The position numbers and the translations under genes are program-made. The notes below the pieces were generated by a model. It made no database searches. It had not been told where the DNA came from and saw only the letters and a list, made by a program, of their open reading frames with translations. 64,000 bases of DNA from G958296245 sp963664035 (GTDB taxonomy: Bacteria; Chloroflexota; Dehalococcoidia; Lucifugimonadales; G958296245): assembly GCA_963664035.2 (NCBI GenBank), contig OY760867.2, positions 1,116,001 through 1,180,000 of the forward strand, given 5' to 3'. This document shows, one piece after another, positions 50,172 to 57,942 of this stretch (the first letter of the stretch is position 1; each line of letters starts with the position of its first letter).

Positions 50172-50180
50172 GGAGGCATC

Positions 50181-50690
50181 ATGTGGTGGTTCAAACGAGC
50201 GGTGCTCCGTCCGACTTTCGCTGATGTCCAGGCGATGCACCCTTGGTTCCTGGACTACGAGCAGTTGGAACCAGGGGTCAGGGAGTTGGTGTGGACGTTG
50301 AACCAGACCGACCTGGTAGAAACCCTCTCCTCCTGTGAGGGTCACCCGGAGCTGCCGGACTGGTGGGAGACCACTGGTGGAACGGCTTACGTCCTGTGCT
50401 TTGTGACCAGTCCCAGCCGGTGGGGCCGGGTGCTGCATCGGCTACGGCAGCTGGCCCAGGACTGGAAGGACGTCCGATTGATAGTACGAGATGACCGGGA
50501 GCAGGGGGAGCAGTGGCTGGGGTTTCAAGTCAGCCATGCCCAACCGGAATCCGCCCGCAACGCCCTGGACCAAGCCATTAGCCAGGCTAACGAGTTGATT
50601 AAAGAGTACTTGGACCATGATGTGGTTGCTATAGCCTCAGCCCGACGTCGACGGGAGGACCATGCCCTGGCAATGGACGGGGAGCGGTAG
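50181..50690 (+). CDS. Hypothetical protein within the zinc-uptake operon
   Basis: A 169-residue soluble protein that I do not recognise. It starts MWWFKRAVLRPTFADVQAMH, has a Cys/His segment (LSSCEGHPELPDWWETTGGT) and a helical C-terminal half (ARNALDQAISQANELIKEYL). GAGGAGG is 6 bases before the ATG, 9 bases after the previous gene, and the znuB GTG follows 9 bases after its stop. The spacing says it is part of the znu transcript. The SCEGHP loop could bind metal, but that is a guess. Confidence 0.6.
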   Translation: MWWFKRAVLRPTFADVQAMHPWFLDYEQLEPGVRELVWTLNQTDLVETLSSCEGHPELPDWWETTGGTAYVLCFVTSPSRWGRVLHRLRQLAQDWKDVRLIVRDDREQGEQWLGFQVSHAQPESARNALDQAISQANELIKEYLDHDVVAIASARRRREDHALAMDGER

Positions 50691-50699
50691 CGGGACGAC

Positions 50700-51518
50700 G
50701 TGATAGACTTCTTCGTCGCCCCGCTCGAGTACGGCTTCATGGTGAGGGCCCTGATCGGCTCGGTGCTTGTGGGCGTGATGTGCCCGCTGGTCGGCGCGTA
50801 CGTCGTCACCAGGAACCTCGCCTTCATGGGGGACGCTCTCGCCCACGCCGTGCTGCCGGGAATGGTGCTTGGGTTCATAGTCGGCTTCAACCCGGCCATA
50901 GCCGCCGTCCCAACTGGGGTCTCCGTCGCCGTGCTGGTCAGGACCGTCAGCCGGCGCGCGGGCCTCAGCGCGGATACTTCCATAGGCATTCTCTTTGCGG
51001 CCACGTTTGCACTGGGACTTGTGATGCTGGCAAGGGCAACAACCATCAGGGTCGATATGGAAGACCTGCTCCTGGGACAGATACTGGCCATATCTCCGAC
51101 CGGCATCTACGTGTCCCTTGGGATCACCGTAACGGTCATCCTGGGACTGTTCGCTCTTCACCACTGGCTGCTGTTCGCGAGCTTCGATCCCGTGGGGTCG
51201 CAGGTTGTCGGTAGGCGAGCCAACCTAGTCGACTATGTGCTCTTGGTCATGCTTGCCCTCGTCATCGTGATAGGGATCCAGGCGGCGGGCATTGTTCTCG
51301 TCATGGCAATGCTGGTGACGCCCGCCGCCGCGGCGTATCTATTGGTCAGGCGTTTTGTCTCGGTGATGATGGTGGCCGCGGCGCTGGGGACCGCGGCCGC
51401 CGTGACCGGCCTCTACGTCTCCTACCACTTCAACTTGCCCGCCGGTCCCGCCATGACCCTGGTCGCAAGCGGGATATTCGTACTGGCATTCTCGTTCAGG
51501 CGAAGACCCCCCGCCTGA
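50700..51518 (+). CDS. znuB: Zinc ABC transporter permease
   Basis: A 272-residue ABC-3 family permease with about eight hydrophobic segments. Family motifs: VGAYVVTRNLAFMGDALAHA and VLPGMVLGF near the start, GLSADTSIGILFAATFALGL in the middle and the AAGIVLVMAMLVTPAAAAYL segment near residue 200. It forms the membrane channel with ZnuC. The GTG at 50700 starts the gene. The operon is zur, znuA-aztD, znuC, two small genes, znuB. Confidence 0.93.
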   Translation: MIDFFVAPLEYGFMVRALIGSVLVGVMCPLVGAYVVTRNLAFMGDALAHAVLPGMVLGFIVGFNPAIAAVPTGVSVAVLVRTVSRRAGLSADTSIGILFAATFALGLVMLARATTIRVDMEDLLLGQILAISPTGIYVSLGITVTVILGLFALHHWLLFASFDPVGSQVVGRRANLVDYVLLVMLALVIVIGIQAAGIVLVMAMLVTPAAAAYLLVRRFVSVMMVAAALGTAAAVTGLYVSYHFNLPAGPAMTLVASGIFVLAFSFRRRPPA

Positions 51519-51668
51519 GAGTCCCTTCTCGAAAGCGGCTCGTCGTCAGCGTCTCGTACGTCGGCGAAGACCTGGAACGCCTTCGGGGCCTGGCGATCTT
51601 GCGGGACAACGGCATCTTCAGGACGCGACCTGTGGGGTCATCGCGGGGCATCGCGCGGGTTGTGAAAC
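51519..51668. other. Gap with a startless open frame
   Basis: After znuB an open frame without ATG/GTG/TTG start reads KRLVVSVSYVGEDLERLRGL AILRDNGIFRTRPVG and runs on to a TAG at about 51682. It may be the tail of a lost gene. It ends inside the promoter of the next operon. Confidence 0.3.
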
Positions 51669-51698
51669 TTGACACAAAATAGGGCGCCGCCGTACAAT
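51669..51698 (+). promoter_or_regulatory. Promoter of DUF177-rpmF-fabD
   Basis: TTGACA (51669-51674), an 18-base spacer and TACAAT (51693-51698). Transcription would start near 51705, downstream of the first in-frame ATG (51697), which decides the gene start. Confidence 0.65.
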
Positions 51699-51732
51699 GA
51701 CGCTTTGCCGAATCTCAGCTTATGGTGTTGAC

Positions 51733-52278
51733 TTGCACTTTAACGTGTCGCGGCTGTTGAGGGAGCCCAGCGGGGCATCGAGGAGCTATGACGTGGACGA
51801 GCTTCTGCCGGGGGAGTCCGTTTCCAACGCGGAGCGCGTCAGCGGCAAGGTACGGCTCCTGAAGACGGACAAGGGCGTCTGGGTGAGCGCCTCTCTCGAT
51901 TCGGGCGCGGCTTGCGCTTGCAGCCGGTGCCTCGCCGAATACACGCAGCCTGTCAGCATCGCCATCGAGGAGGAGTTCTTCCCCAAGTCCGCCGCGCTGC
52001 CGCGCGGCTTGGACGTCTCCGAGGAGAGCTTGGGGATAGACGAGAACAATATCTTGGATCTGACCGAGACTGTCCGGCAGTACATGGTGATCGGCGCGCC
52101 TTACAGGTTGCTGTGCAGGGAGGACTGCCGCGGCATCTGCGCCGGCTGCGGCGGCGACATGAACATGGACCGGTGCCGCTGCGATTCGACTGCGGGCGCT
52201 GCCGGAAGCGACGTTCGATTGGGCGGCCTGCTCGAGCTAGCACGGCACGGCCAGCCCGGAAAGGCCGTTCTCAGCTAA
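51733..52278 (+). CDS. DUF177 (YceD) family protein
   Basis: A 181-residue protein. YceD proteins are linked to 23S rRNA/L32 metabolism and are nearly always next to rpmF. It shows FNVSRLLREPSGASRSYDVD at the N-terminus, CACSRCLAEY and the C-terminal CREDCRGICAGCGGDMNMDR Cys cluster. An ATG at 51697 is in frame, but the -10 hexamer overlaps it, so TTG at 51733 (LHFNVSRLL) is preferred and fits the family N-terminus. The stop overlaps the rpmF ATG. Confidence 0.87.
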   Translation: MHFNVSRLLREPSGASRSYDVDELLPGESVSNAERVSGKVRLLKTDKGVWVSASLDSGAACACSRCLAEYTQPVSIAIEEEFFPKSAALPRGLDVSEESLGIDENNILDLTETVRQYMVIGAPYRLLCREDCRGICAGCGGDMNMDRCRCDSTAGAAGSDVRLGGLLELARHGQPGKAVLS

Positions 52279-52472
52279 TGCCCGCCGTACCGAAGAAGAA
52301 ACGCTCCAAGGGCCGGCAGGGCAAGAACTCGGCCCACTTCCACATAACGGCTCCGTCCCTCTCCGAATGCCCCCAGTGCCGCAGCGTCAAGCTGCCCCAC
52401 AGGGTGTGCCGGGCCTGCGGCTACTACAACGGCCGCGAGGTGATCGAAGTAGAGGACGAAGCCGCTGAGTAG
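52278..52472 (+). CDS. rpmF: 50S ribosomal protein L32
   Basis: A 64-residue protein: MPAVPKKKRSKGRQGKNSAH, then a zinc ribbon with CPQC and CRAC pairs (CRACGYYNGREVI). Zinc-binding (C+) L32 forms are typical when zinc is available. The ATG overlaps the TAA of the DUF177 gene. fabD follows after 35 bases, the classical DUF177-rpmF-fab order. Confidence 0.96.
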   Translation: MPAVPKKKRSKGRQGKNSAHFHITAPSLSECPQCRSVKLPHRVCRACGYYNGREVIEVEDEAAE

Positions 52473-52507
52473 CGCAGCCGGGCCCGGCTGCACTCGGGAG
52501 GTCACGG

Positions 52508-53467
52508 ATGCTCAGCAGCATTGAATCAGCCAGAAGGGACAAGACGGTGGCGTTCCTGTTCCCCGGGCAGGGGGCGCAGGCCGCCGGCATGGGGAGGCAG
52601 GTCTACGAGGCGTCCGACGCCGCGCGGTCGGTCTTCCACGAGGTAGACAGCGCGCTCGGACGCCCCCTCAGCGAGCTGTTGCTCAACGGCTCGGAGGACG
52701 CGGTCCGCGAGACCGTGAACGCCCAGCCGGCCATCATGGCCGTCAGCCTCGCGTGCCACAGGGCGATGGAGGACGAGCTTGGGGCCGACGCGATGCCGCA
52801 GCCGGCGTTCGTGGCGGGCCACAGCCTGGGAGAGTACACGGCGCTCGCCATTTCCGGCGTCCTGGACCTGGAGGACACGGCTAGGCTGGTGCAGGAGCGG
52901 GGGCGGCTCATGCAGGAGGCGTGCGACCAGCGCCCCGGTACGATGGCCGCGGTCCTGGGGCTGGACGAGATGACCCTCGAGGAGATATGCCGCGAGACGG
53001 GCACCTACGTCTCCAACGTGAACACCGCCGAGCAGATCGTCATCAGCGGCGAGCGCATACCGGTCGCCCAGGCCCTGGACTTCGCCATGGCTAGGGGCGC
53101 GAAGAAGGTCATTCCCCTCAGGGTTGGGGGCGCGTTCCACAGCGCGCTGATGGAGCCGGCCCGCGAGGGCCTGGTGGACGCCGTCAGGAGCCTTCACTTC
53201 AGGGACCCCGAGGTCCCGATCGTCGCCAATGTCACCGGCAGTCCGCTCACGACCGGCGGGGCCATACAGAACGAGCTGATCGCGCAGATATGCGGCTGCG
53301 TCCAGTGGAAGCAGTCGGTGGACTACATGGTGGGCTCGGGCATCTCCCGCTTCATCGAGATAGGCCCCGGCAAGGCGTTGAGCGGCATGGTCAAGCGGAT
53401 CGACCGCTCGGCGAAGGTCGCCAGCATCGGCGACATGGACTCCATCGCCCGGTTCAGCCTCAACTAG
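52508..53467 (+). CDS. fabD: Malonyl-CoA:ACP transacylase
   Basis: A 319-residue enzyme that loads malonyl groups onto acyl carrier protein in fatty-acid synthesis. FPGQGAQAAGMGRQVYEASD, the nucleophile Ser in GHSLGEYTALAIS, the conserved Arg in VQERGRLMQEAC, and the catalytic His in GGAFHSALMEPA are all present. The length is normal. The TAG stop (53465-53467) is formed by the TA target plus the first G of an IS630 element; the uninterrupted sequence would also read TAG. Confidence 0.94.
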   Translation: MLSSIESARRDKTVAFLFPGQGAQAAGMGRQVYEASDAARSVFHEVDSALGRPLSELLLNGSEDAVRETVNAQPAIMAVSLACHRAMEDELGADAMPQPAFVAGHSLGEYTALAISGVLDLEDTARLVQERGRLMQEACDQRPGTMAAVLGLDEMTLEEICRETGTYVSNVNTAEQIVISGERIPVAQALDFAMARGAKKVIPLRVGGAFHSALMEPAREGLVDAVRSLHFRDPEVPIVANVTGSPLTTGGAIQNELIAQICGCVQWKQSVDYMVGSGISRFIEIGPGKALSGMVKRIDRSAKVASIGDMDSIARFSLN

Positions 53468-54584
53468 TACCTGCTATCATAAGTCAGCGTAACGTTGTTT
53501 GAGGGTGGTAGGTCTGACAACGGTCTTGGTCCATTCAAAGGGGATAGGGTTCCTGTTGCGGGCAGCAGTAAAGCGGTCTATGGCCTCGCGGACCTGCTTG
53601 GGGTCCGTGGCACTGAGGTGTCGCAGCACAGCCTGTGTCAGGATGCTGAACCAGACCTCGATCTGGTTCAGCCAGGAAGCATGTGTGGGTGTGTAGTGGA
53701 AGTGGACCAGGGGATGGCGTGCAAGCCAGCGGTCATTCTTGGGCTTATGGGTGACGAAATTGTCCAGCACCACGTGAAGCTCGGTATCGGGATAGTGGTC
53801 CACAATACGGTTCATGAAGTCCAGGAACTCGCGTCGCCGCTTGCGGCTATAGTGGGCCACGTTGACCCTGCCGGTATGCACCTCAAGAGCAGCGAAGAGG
53901 GTGGTAGTCCCGTGTCGCTTGTACTCATGAGAGTGTCCCCTCACCGCCTCTCCGTTGGGAAGGCGCAGCCACCCCTGCGCTCGTTCCAAGGCCTGAATGG
54001 AAGGCTTCTCGTCGACGCTGATCACCATCGCGTTCTCAGGCGGGTCCAGGTAGAGTCCCACTATGTCCGCCGCCTTTTGGGCAAACTGCGGATCGGTGCT
54101 CACGCACCGGCTGCGACGCCGCTGAAGGTGGATGCCGTGCTTGCGAAGCACACGCCAGACGTGGATCGCCGAGACGTCACCAAGGGCCTTGGCCAACAGC
54201 TTGCCCGTCCATGTCGTGTACCCGTCCGGAGCAGGCTCGTCCAACTGGGCCAGGATGCGCCGCTCGGTCTCCTCGCCGTATACCCGGGGCTTGCCCGACC
54301 GGGGAGCGTCTGCCAGACCGCTCAATCCCTGCTTGGCGAACCGGGTGCGCCATTTGCTCACCGTAGCCGCACGCGTATGCAACTCAGATGCGATCTCCTT
54401 CGTCGTGCTTCCCGCCGCCGCTGCCAGGACGATACGGGCTCGTTGCACAATGCGCTGCTCCGTCGTGGTTCCTCGCACCCATCTCTCCAGGGTCGTTCGA
54501 TCGTCCTCAGTCAACTCAATTCGTGTCGCTACTCCAGCCATGCCGAGAGAATACATCATGACGCCGTATATTGATAGTAGGTAC
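53467..54584. mobile_element. IS630-family insertion sequence (intact)
   Basis: 1118 bp flanked by TA on both sides (53465-53466 and 54585-54586), the IS630 target duplication. Terminal inverted repeats begin GTACCTGCTATCA on the left and GTACCTACTATCA on the right, with further partial matches inwards (CAGCGT/CGGCGT). It contains one full-length transposase gene on the minus strand. It sits exactly in the fabD stop codon, between fabD and nusB-acpP. Confidence 0.93.
53477..54559 (-). CDS. IS630-family transposase
   Basis: A 360-residue DDE transposase. An N-terminal helix-turn-helix (residues about 35-75, STTKEIASELHTRAATVSKW) and a second winged helix (about 95-145) precede the DDE_3 catalytic domain. 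The catalytic residues are D183 (SVDEKPSIQA), D266 (HVVLDNFVTHK) and E301 (THASWLNQIEVWFS). No frameshift or premature stop is seen, so it could be active. An internal start at M7 (MAGVATRIELTEDD) is the alternative N-terminus. Confidence 0.95.
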   Translation of the reverse strand: MMYSLGMAGVATRIELTEDDRTTLERWVRGTTTEQRIVQRARIVLAAAAGSTTKEIASELHTRAATVSKWRTRFAKQGLSGLADAPRSGKPRVYGEETERRILAQLDEPAPDGYTTWTGKLLAKALGDVSAIHVWRVLRKHGIHLQRRRSRCVSTDPQFAQKAADIVGLYLDPPENAMVISVDEKPSIQALERAQGWLRLPNGEAVRGHSHEYKRHGTTTLFAALEVHTGRVNVAHYSRKRRREFLDFMNRIVDHYPDTELHVVLDNFVTHKPKNDRWLARHPLVHFHYTPTHASWLNQIEVWFSILTQAVLRHLSATDPKQVREAIDRFTAARNRNPIPFEWTKTVVRPTTLKQRYADL

Positions 54585-54612
54585 TAGGACCGGCGCGCCG
54601 CCTGGGACTGCC

Positions 54613-55107
54613 TTGAACATCCCCGCCGTCGCGGAGTGGCGTCCCGCCAGGCGGAGGGCCAGGATCGCGGCCCTCCAGGTTCTCTACGAGATCGACGGCG
54701 CTCGACACCTGCCGGAGCGCATACTCCGGGAACGGCTGCAATGGGACGGCACGTCCAAGCGGGTGGCGAGATACGCCCGAAGACTCGTGGAAGGGGTCGT
54801 TGAGCAGAAAGAGGAGATTGATAATATAATAGCCACTCATGCGCCGGCATGGCCGATCGCGCAGATGGCGATGGTGGACAGGAACCTCCTTCGTGTAGCC
54901 ATCTACGAGATGACCGAGGAGGACGATACGCCTCTCAAGACGGCGATAGACGAGGCAGTGGAGCTAGCGAAGATATATGGGAGCAACAGCTCGTCGAGGT
55001 TCGTCAACGGCGTGCTGGGCTCCGTAATGGACGCAATCGAGGCGAAGGGCAGGACCGATTCAGAGTCAGAGCGTGAGCAGATGGAGGTAACGAGATGCCT
55101 ACGGTGA
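54613..55107 (+). CDS. nusB: Transcription antitermination factor NusB
   Basis: A 164-residue helical protein that forms part of the rRNA antitermination complex with NusE. RPARRRARIAALQVLYEIDG at the N-terminus, then VDRNLLRVAIYEM and VELAKIYGSNSSSRFVNGVL are family motifs. The TTG at 54613 is chosen because the frame upstream lies in the right end of the IS630 element. Before the insertion, nusB would have followed fabD by about 18 bases; now its expression needs another promoter, perhaps in the IS end. Confidence 0.88.
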   Translation: MNIPAVAEWRPARRRARIAALQVLYEIDGARHLPERILRERLQWDGTSKRVARYARRLVEGVVEQKEEIDNIIATHAPAWPIAQMAMVDRNLLRVAIYEMTEEDDTPLKTAIDEAVELAKIYGSNSSSRFVNGVLGSVMDAIEAKGRTDSESEREQMEVTRCLR

Positions 55108-55352
55108 TGGAAAGGGTGCAGGAGGTGGTTGCCGACAAGTTGAGCGTCGACGCTTCAGAGGTAGTGCCCGAAGCGTCGTTTACCGAGGACCTCAACGCCG
55201 ACTCCCTCGACCTCGTCGAGCTAATCATGGCCTTCGAGGAGGAATTCGGCACAGACGACAACGAGATCCAGATCTCCGACGAGGACGCCGAGAGCATCAC
55301 CACCGTGCAGGCCGCCATCGACTACCTCAAGTCGAAGGGCGTAGAGGACTAG
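55095..55352 (+). CDS. acpP: Acyl carrier protein
   Basis: An 85-residue acidic helical protein. The phosphopantetheine attachment Ser lies in LNADSLDLVELIMAFEEEFG. It shuttles acyl chains in fatty-acid synthesis and is the partner of FabD two genes upstream. GGAGG lies before the ATG, which overlaps the 3' end of nusB by 13 bases. Confidence 0.96.
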   Translation: MPTVMERVQEVVADKLSVDASEVVPEASFTEDLNADSLDLVELIMAFEEEFGTDDNEIQISDEDAESITTVQAAIDYLKSKGVED

Positions 55353-55978
55353 CTTCTTCGTCCCGCCCGCAGGTGGTCGACTATCCCGTCTGCCAGAGCG
55401 GAGATGCCTCGGCGCCGCACGGTGATCGTTCGTCTGTCTCCCTTGCCGTCGAAATGGGATGACACTTTGTGGCCCAAGGGGGTGCTGCCCCACAGGACTA
55501 TGACCTCGGCCCAATTGCGGTCGCTTCGGTAGTAGCGTTCGTGCCGGGCTGTATTCCCATCCACGAACCGCCATTCTATTCCCGGCGGCGACGCTTCCAG
55601 TATTTCCCGACGCTTGGCATCGGTCCCTCCAACGACGAGGACGCGGCTTATCCGCGCGGCGGCCATCTGCCCGGCAAGGTCTATGAGTGCGGCGCGGTCG
55701 CTCGATCCGCCGCACAGGCGGCAGTGAGGCTTTTCGACTAGGAGCAGCGACTCAGCGCTGACGGTCGCCTTCTTGCGGCAGTCCCCACTGCCGCAATGCC
55801 ACAGAAACGCGCCCGACAGGGTTTCTCGCGCGCGGGACTCCTTGTAGCCGGCGATGTTGGTGCGGTTCGGGCGGGAGATGACGCCAGCCTCGGCCAGGGC
55901 CGCGCGGGCGGCCTGTTGAGCGCCGGGGTTGGTAATGCCGATGCTCTTGAGCATCCTGTCGATGGGGATATCGTTCAT
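55349..55978 (-). CDS. Hypothetical protein with Cys motifs and a DUF2325-like C-terminus
   Basis: A 209-residue protein. The N-terminal third is helical (MLKSIGITNPGAQQAARAAL). The middle has four Cys, HCGSGDCRKK and HCRLCGG, likely a zinc site. The rest, ISRVLVVGGTDAKRREILEA ... WAEVIVLWGSTPLGHKVSS, resembles a Rossmann-like DUF2325 domain. The function is unknown. The start at 55978 (MNDIPIDRML) is preferred to one 18 bases upstream. Its 3' end overlaps the convergent acpP by 4 bases. Confidence 0.6.
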   Translation of the reverse strand: MNDIPIDRMLKSIGITNPGAQQAARAALAEAGVISRPNRTNIAGYKESRARETLSGAFLWHCGSGDCRKKATVSAESLLLVEKPHCRLCGGSSDRAALIDLAGQMAAARISRVLVVGGTDAKRREILEASPPGIEWRFVDGNTARHERYYRSDRNWAEVIVLWGSTPLGHKVSSHFDGKGDRRTITVRRRGISALADGIVDHLRAGRRS

Positions 55979-56016
55979 TGGCTCATGGCGACGCAACGAC
56001 TCCGTGCGGCTTCGAC

Positions 56017-56214
56017 CTATCCCGTTACGGCGTACTCCAGCGCCCTCGGGTTAGCGATGCGAGTCGATGCGTCCAGGACCTCCAGTCCAACGACGTTGCC
56101 CAGCCTGTCGTAGTCGATGATGACGCCAGGCTTCTCCTCGTCACTCTCCTCGATGTCCTCATCGCTCAGAAGGATCCTCAAGGAATCCACCTCTTGGTCA
56201 TACGTTACCCTCAT
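56017..56214 (-). CDS. DUF2283 family protein
   Basis: A 65-residue protein, MRVTYDQEVDSLRILLSDED then GVIIDYDRLGNVVGLEVLDA, the full DUF2283 pattern. Members are small and often next to toxin-like genes, with antitoxin roles suspected in some. A TTG 9 bases upstream overlaps the pyrC stop (TTGA), so coupling to pyrC is possible. The ATG at 56214 is chosen as the start. Confidence 0.8.
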   Translation of the reverse strand: MRVTYDQEVDSLRILLSDEDIEESDEEKPGVIIDYDRLGNVVGLEVLDASTRIANPRALEYAVTG

Positions 56215-56219
56215 GTCGC

Positions 56220-57581
56220 TCAACCCGCCTCCCTGTCATCATACACGACCTCCCCTGCCGCGATGGTCGCTACGACGCGGCCCTTGAGCGTCGCGCCGGC
56301 CAGGGGCGTGTTCTTCCCCTTGGAGGCGAACGCTGCGGGGTCCACGACCCATTCGGCGTCGGGATCGAAGACTGTCACGTCGGCGGGCGCGCCCGGCCTC
56401 AGCGTGCCCAGGTCCATGCCCAGGAAACGGGCGGGCGCGGCGGTCAGCCTATCGATCAGCGTGGGCAGGGCGACGGCGCCGCCGTGGACGAGGCACATGA
56501 GCGAGCCGAGAGCGGTCTCGAGCACGCTGATTCCGTTGGCGGCCTCATCGAAGGTACACATCTTCTCTATGTGCGCGTGGGGGGCATGGTCCGTGGCGAT
56601 GACGTCAACCGTGCCGTCGCGCAGGCCCTCTACCATCGCCTCAACGTCCGCGCGGGAGCGCAGGGGCGGCGCGACCCTGGCGTTGGTGTCGTAGGCGGCG
56701 GTGGAGAGCGGATCGTAAGCGCCGCCGGCGAGCCCAAGGACGGCCTCGTCCGTCAGCGTCAGGTGGTGGGGCGTCGCCTCGCAGGTGACGTCGAGGCCGC
56801 GCGCCTTCGCCTGCCGCACGAGGTCGAGCGTCCCGGCGGTGCTGGCGTGGGCGACGTGGAGCCTGCCGCCCGTCGTCTCGGCGAGGGCGATGTCCCGCGC
56901 GACCATCGCCTCCTCCGCAGAGGACGGGATGCCCTTCAACCCCAGGCGGGTCGCCACCCAGCCTTCGTTCATGACGCCGCCCGCGGAGAGCTCCGGGACC
57001 TCGCAGTGGTTGATGATCGGCAGTCCGCCCCGTACCCCGATACGGGGGCCGAGGCCGGATGCGTAGCTGAGGGCCTGGCGCATCACGTTGGCGTCGGCGA
57101 CGGGGTGGCCGTCGTCGCTGAAGCCGACCGCGCCGGCCTCCGCGAGCTCCGCCATCTCGGTCAGCGCCGCGCCCCTGCTGCCGGCGGTCACGGCGCCGAT
57201 TGGGAGGACGCGCACCGCGCCCTCCTCCCGCGCACGGCGCAGCACGAAGTCGACGACGGCCCTAGAGTCGACGACCGGGTCGGTGTTCGGCATGGCGCAT
57301 ACGGTGGTGAAGCCGCCCCTGGCCGCCGCCCTCGTCCCGGTGGCGATAGTCTCCTTGTACTCGAAGCCGGGCTCGCGCAGGTGGCAGTGGAGGTCGATGA
57401 ACCCTGGGCAGACGACTAGGCCGGCAGCGGCGATGACCCGCGCGCTGTCCGGAGGCGTTATCTCGGGCTGGATGGCCGCGACGCCGCCGTCTCGGACGAG
57501 CAGGTCGCCGCGCTCGTCCATGCCCTGCGACGGGTCGACGATGCGGCCGCCCTTCACGAGTACCGGTTGTGGGTAGCCCAT
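56220..57581 (-). CDS. pyrC: Dihydroorotase, with an in-frame palindrome insertion
   Basis: A 453-residue class I dihydroorotase (third step of UMP synthesis). Metal ligands H65 and H67 lie in FIDLHCHLREPG; TRAAARGGFTTVCAMPNT, NHCE (H192), HVAHAST and the catalytic Asp in ATDHAPH follow. Between YASGLG and LPIINHCE there are about eight extra residues (PRIGVRGG, 179-186). They are encoded by CCCCGTA-CCCCGA-TACGGGG (57028-57047), the same hairpin found between genes at 29826 and 29929. The site is in a loop before a core strand, so the enzyme is probably still active. It follows the Nudix gene in the pyr operon. Confidence 0.92.
   Translation of the reverse strand: MGYPQPVLVKGGRIVDPSQGMDERGDLLVRDGGVAAIQPEITPPDSARVIAAAGLVVCPGFIDLHCHLREPGFEYKETIATGTRAAARGGFTTVCAMPNTDPVVDSRAVVDFVLRRAREEGAVRVLPIGAVTAGSRGAALTEMAELAEAGAVGFSDDGHPVADANVMRQALSYASGLGPRIGVRGGLPIINHCEVPELSAGGVMNEGWVATRLGLKGIPSSAEEAMVARDIALAETTGGRLHVAHASTAGTLDLVRQAKARGLDVTCEATPHHLTLTDEAVLGLAGGAYDPLSTAAYDTNARVAPPLRSRADVEAMVEGLRDGTVDVIATDHAPHAHIEKMCTFDEAANGISVLETALGSLMCLVHGGAVALPTLIDRLTAAPARFLGMDLGTLRPGAPADVTVFDPDAEWVVDPAAFASKGKNTPLAGATLKGRVVATIAAGEVVYDDREAG
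57028..57047. repeat. REP-like palindrome inside pyrC
   Basis: A 7-bp perfect stem CCCCGTA/TACGGGG with the loop CCCCGA. It differs by one base from two intergenic copies (29826-29845 and 29929-29948). It adds whole codons and keeps the pyrC frame. Confidence 0.75.
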
Positions 57582-57585
57582 ATGC

Positions 57586-57942
57586 TCAGAGCCTCTCCAG
57601 AATCGCCTCTACGTGCGGAAATGTAGGAACACAATCACGCCGGTCCCACCAGATGAATTCGCTTATCTCCGGTCCCATCTCCACTTCGCCGGCCGTCTCG
57701 ACTCGGAAGGCGTGATGCCTTTGGATGGCGCTCTCCCAGACGAAGAGGGGTTCGACTCGCGTCGCAGCCAGCCCCGTCTCCTCGTGGAGCTCCCGGACCG
57801 CCGCCGACATGGGCGTTTCCCGAGGCTCTATGCCGCCTCCCGGCATCATGAATTCCCCGGCGCTCCCTCGTCCGCGTACCAACAGCACCCTGCCGTTCCT
57901 GATCACGACGGCGGTGGCGCGCTCGCGCAGATGCTTGGTCAT
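57586..57942 (-). CDS. Nudix hydrolase in the pyr operon
   Basis: A 118-residue minimal Nudix protein. ATAVVIRNGRVLLVRGRGSA is the first strand and loop. The Nudix box GGGIEPRETPMSAAVRELHE plus ETGL is complete. Its ATG overlaps the pyrB stop by 4 bases and pyrC begins 4 bases after its stop, so it is a genuine operon member. Nucleotide clean-up fits the context, but the substrate is not known. Confidence 0.85.
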   Translation of the reverse strand: MTKHLRERATAVVIRNGRVLLVRGRGSAGEFMMPGGGIEPRETPMSAAVRELHEETGLAATRVEPLFVWESAIQRHHAFRVETAGEVEMGPEISEFIWWDRRDCVPTFPHVEAILERL

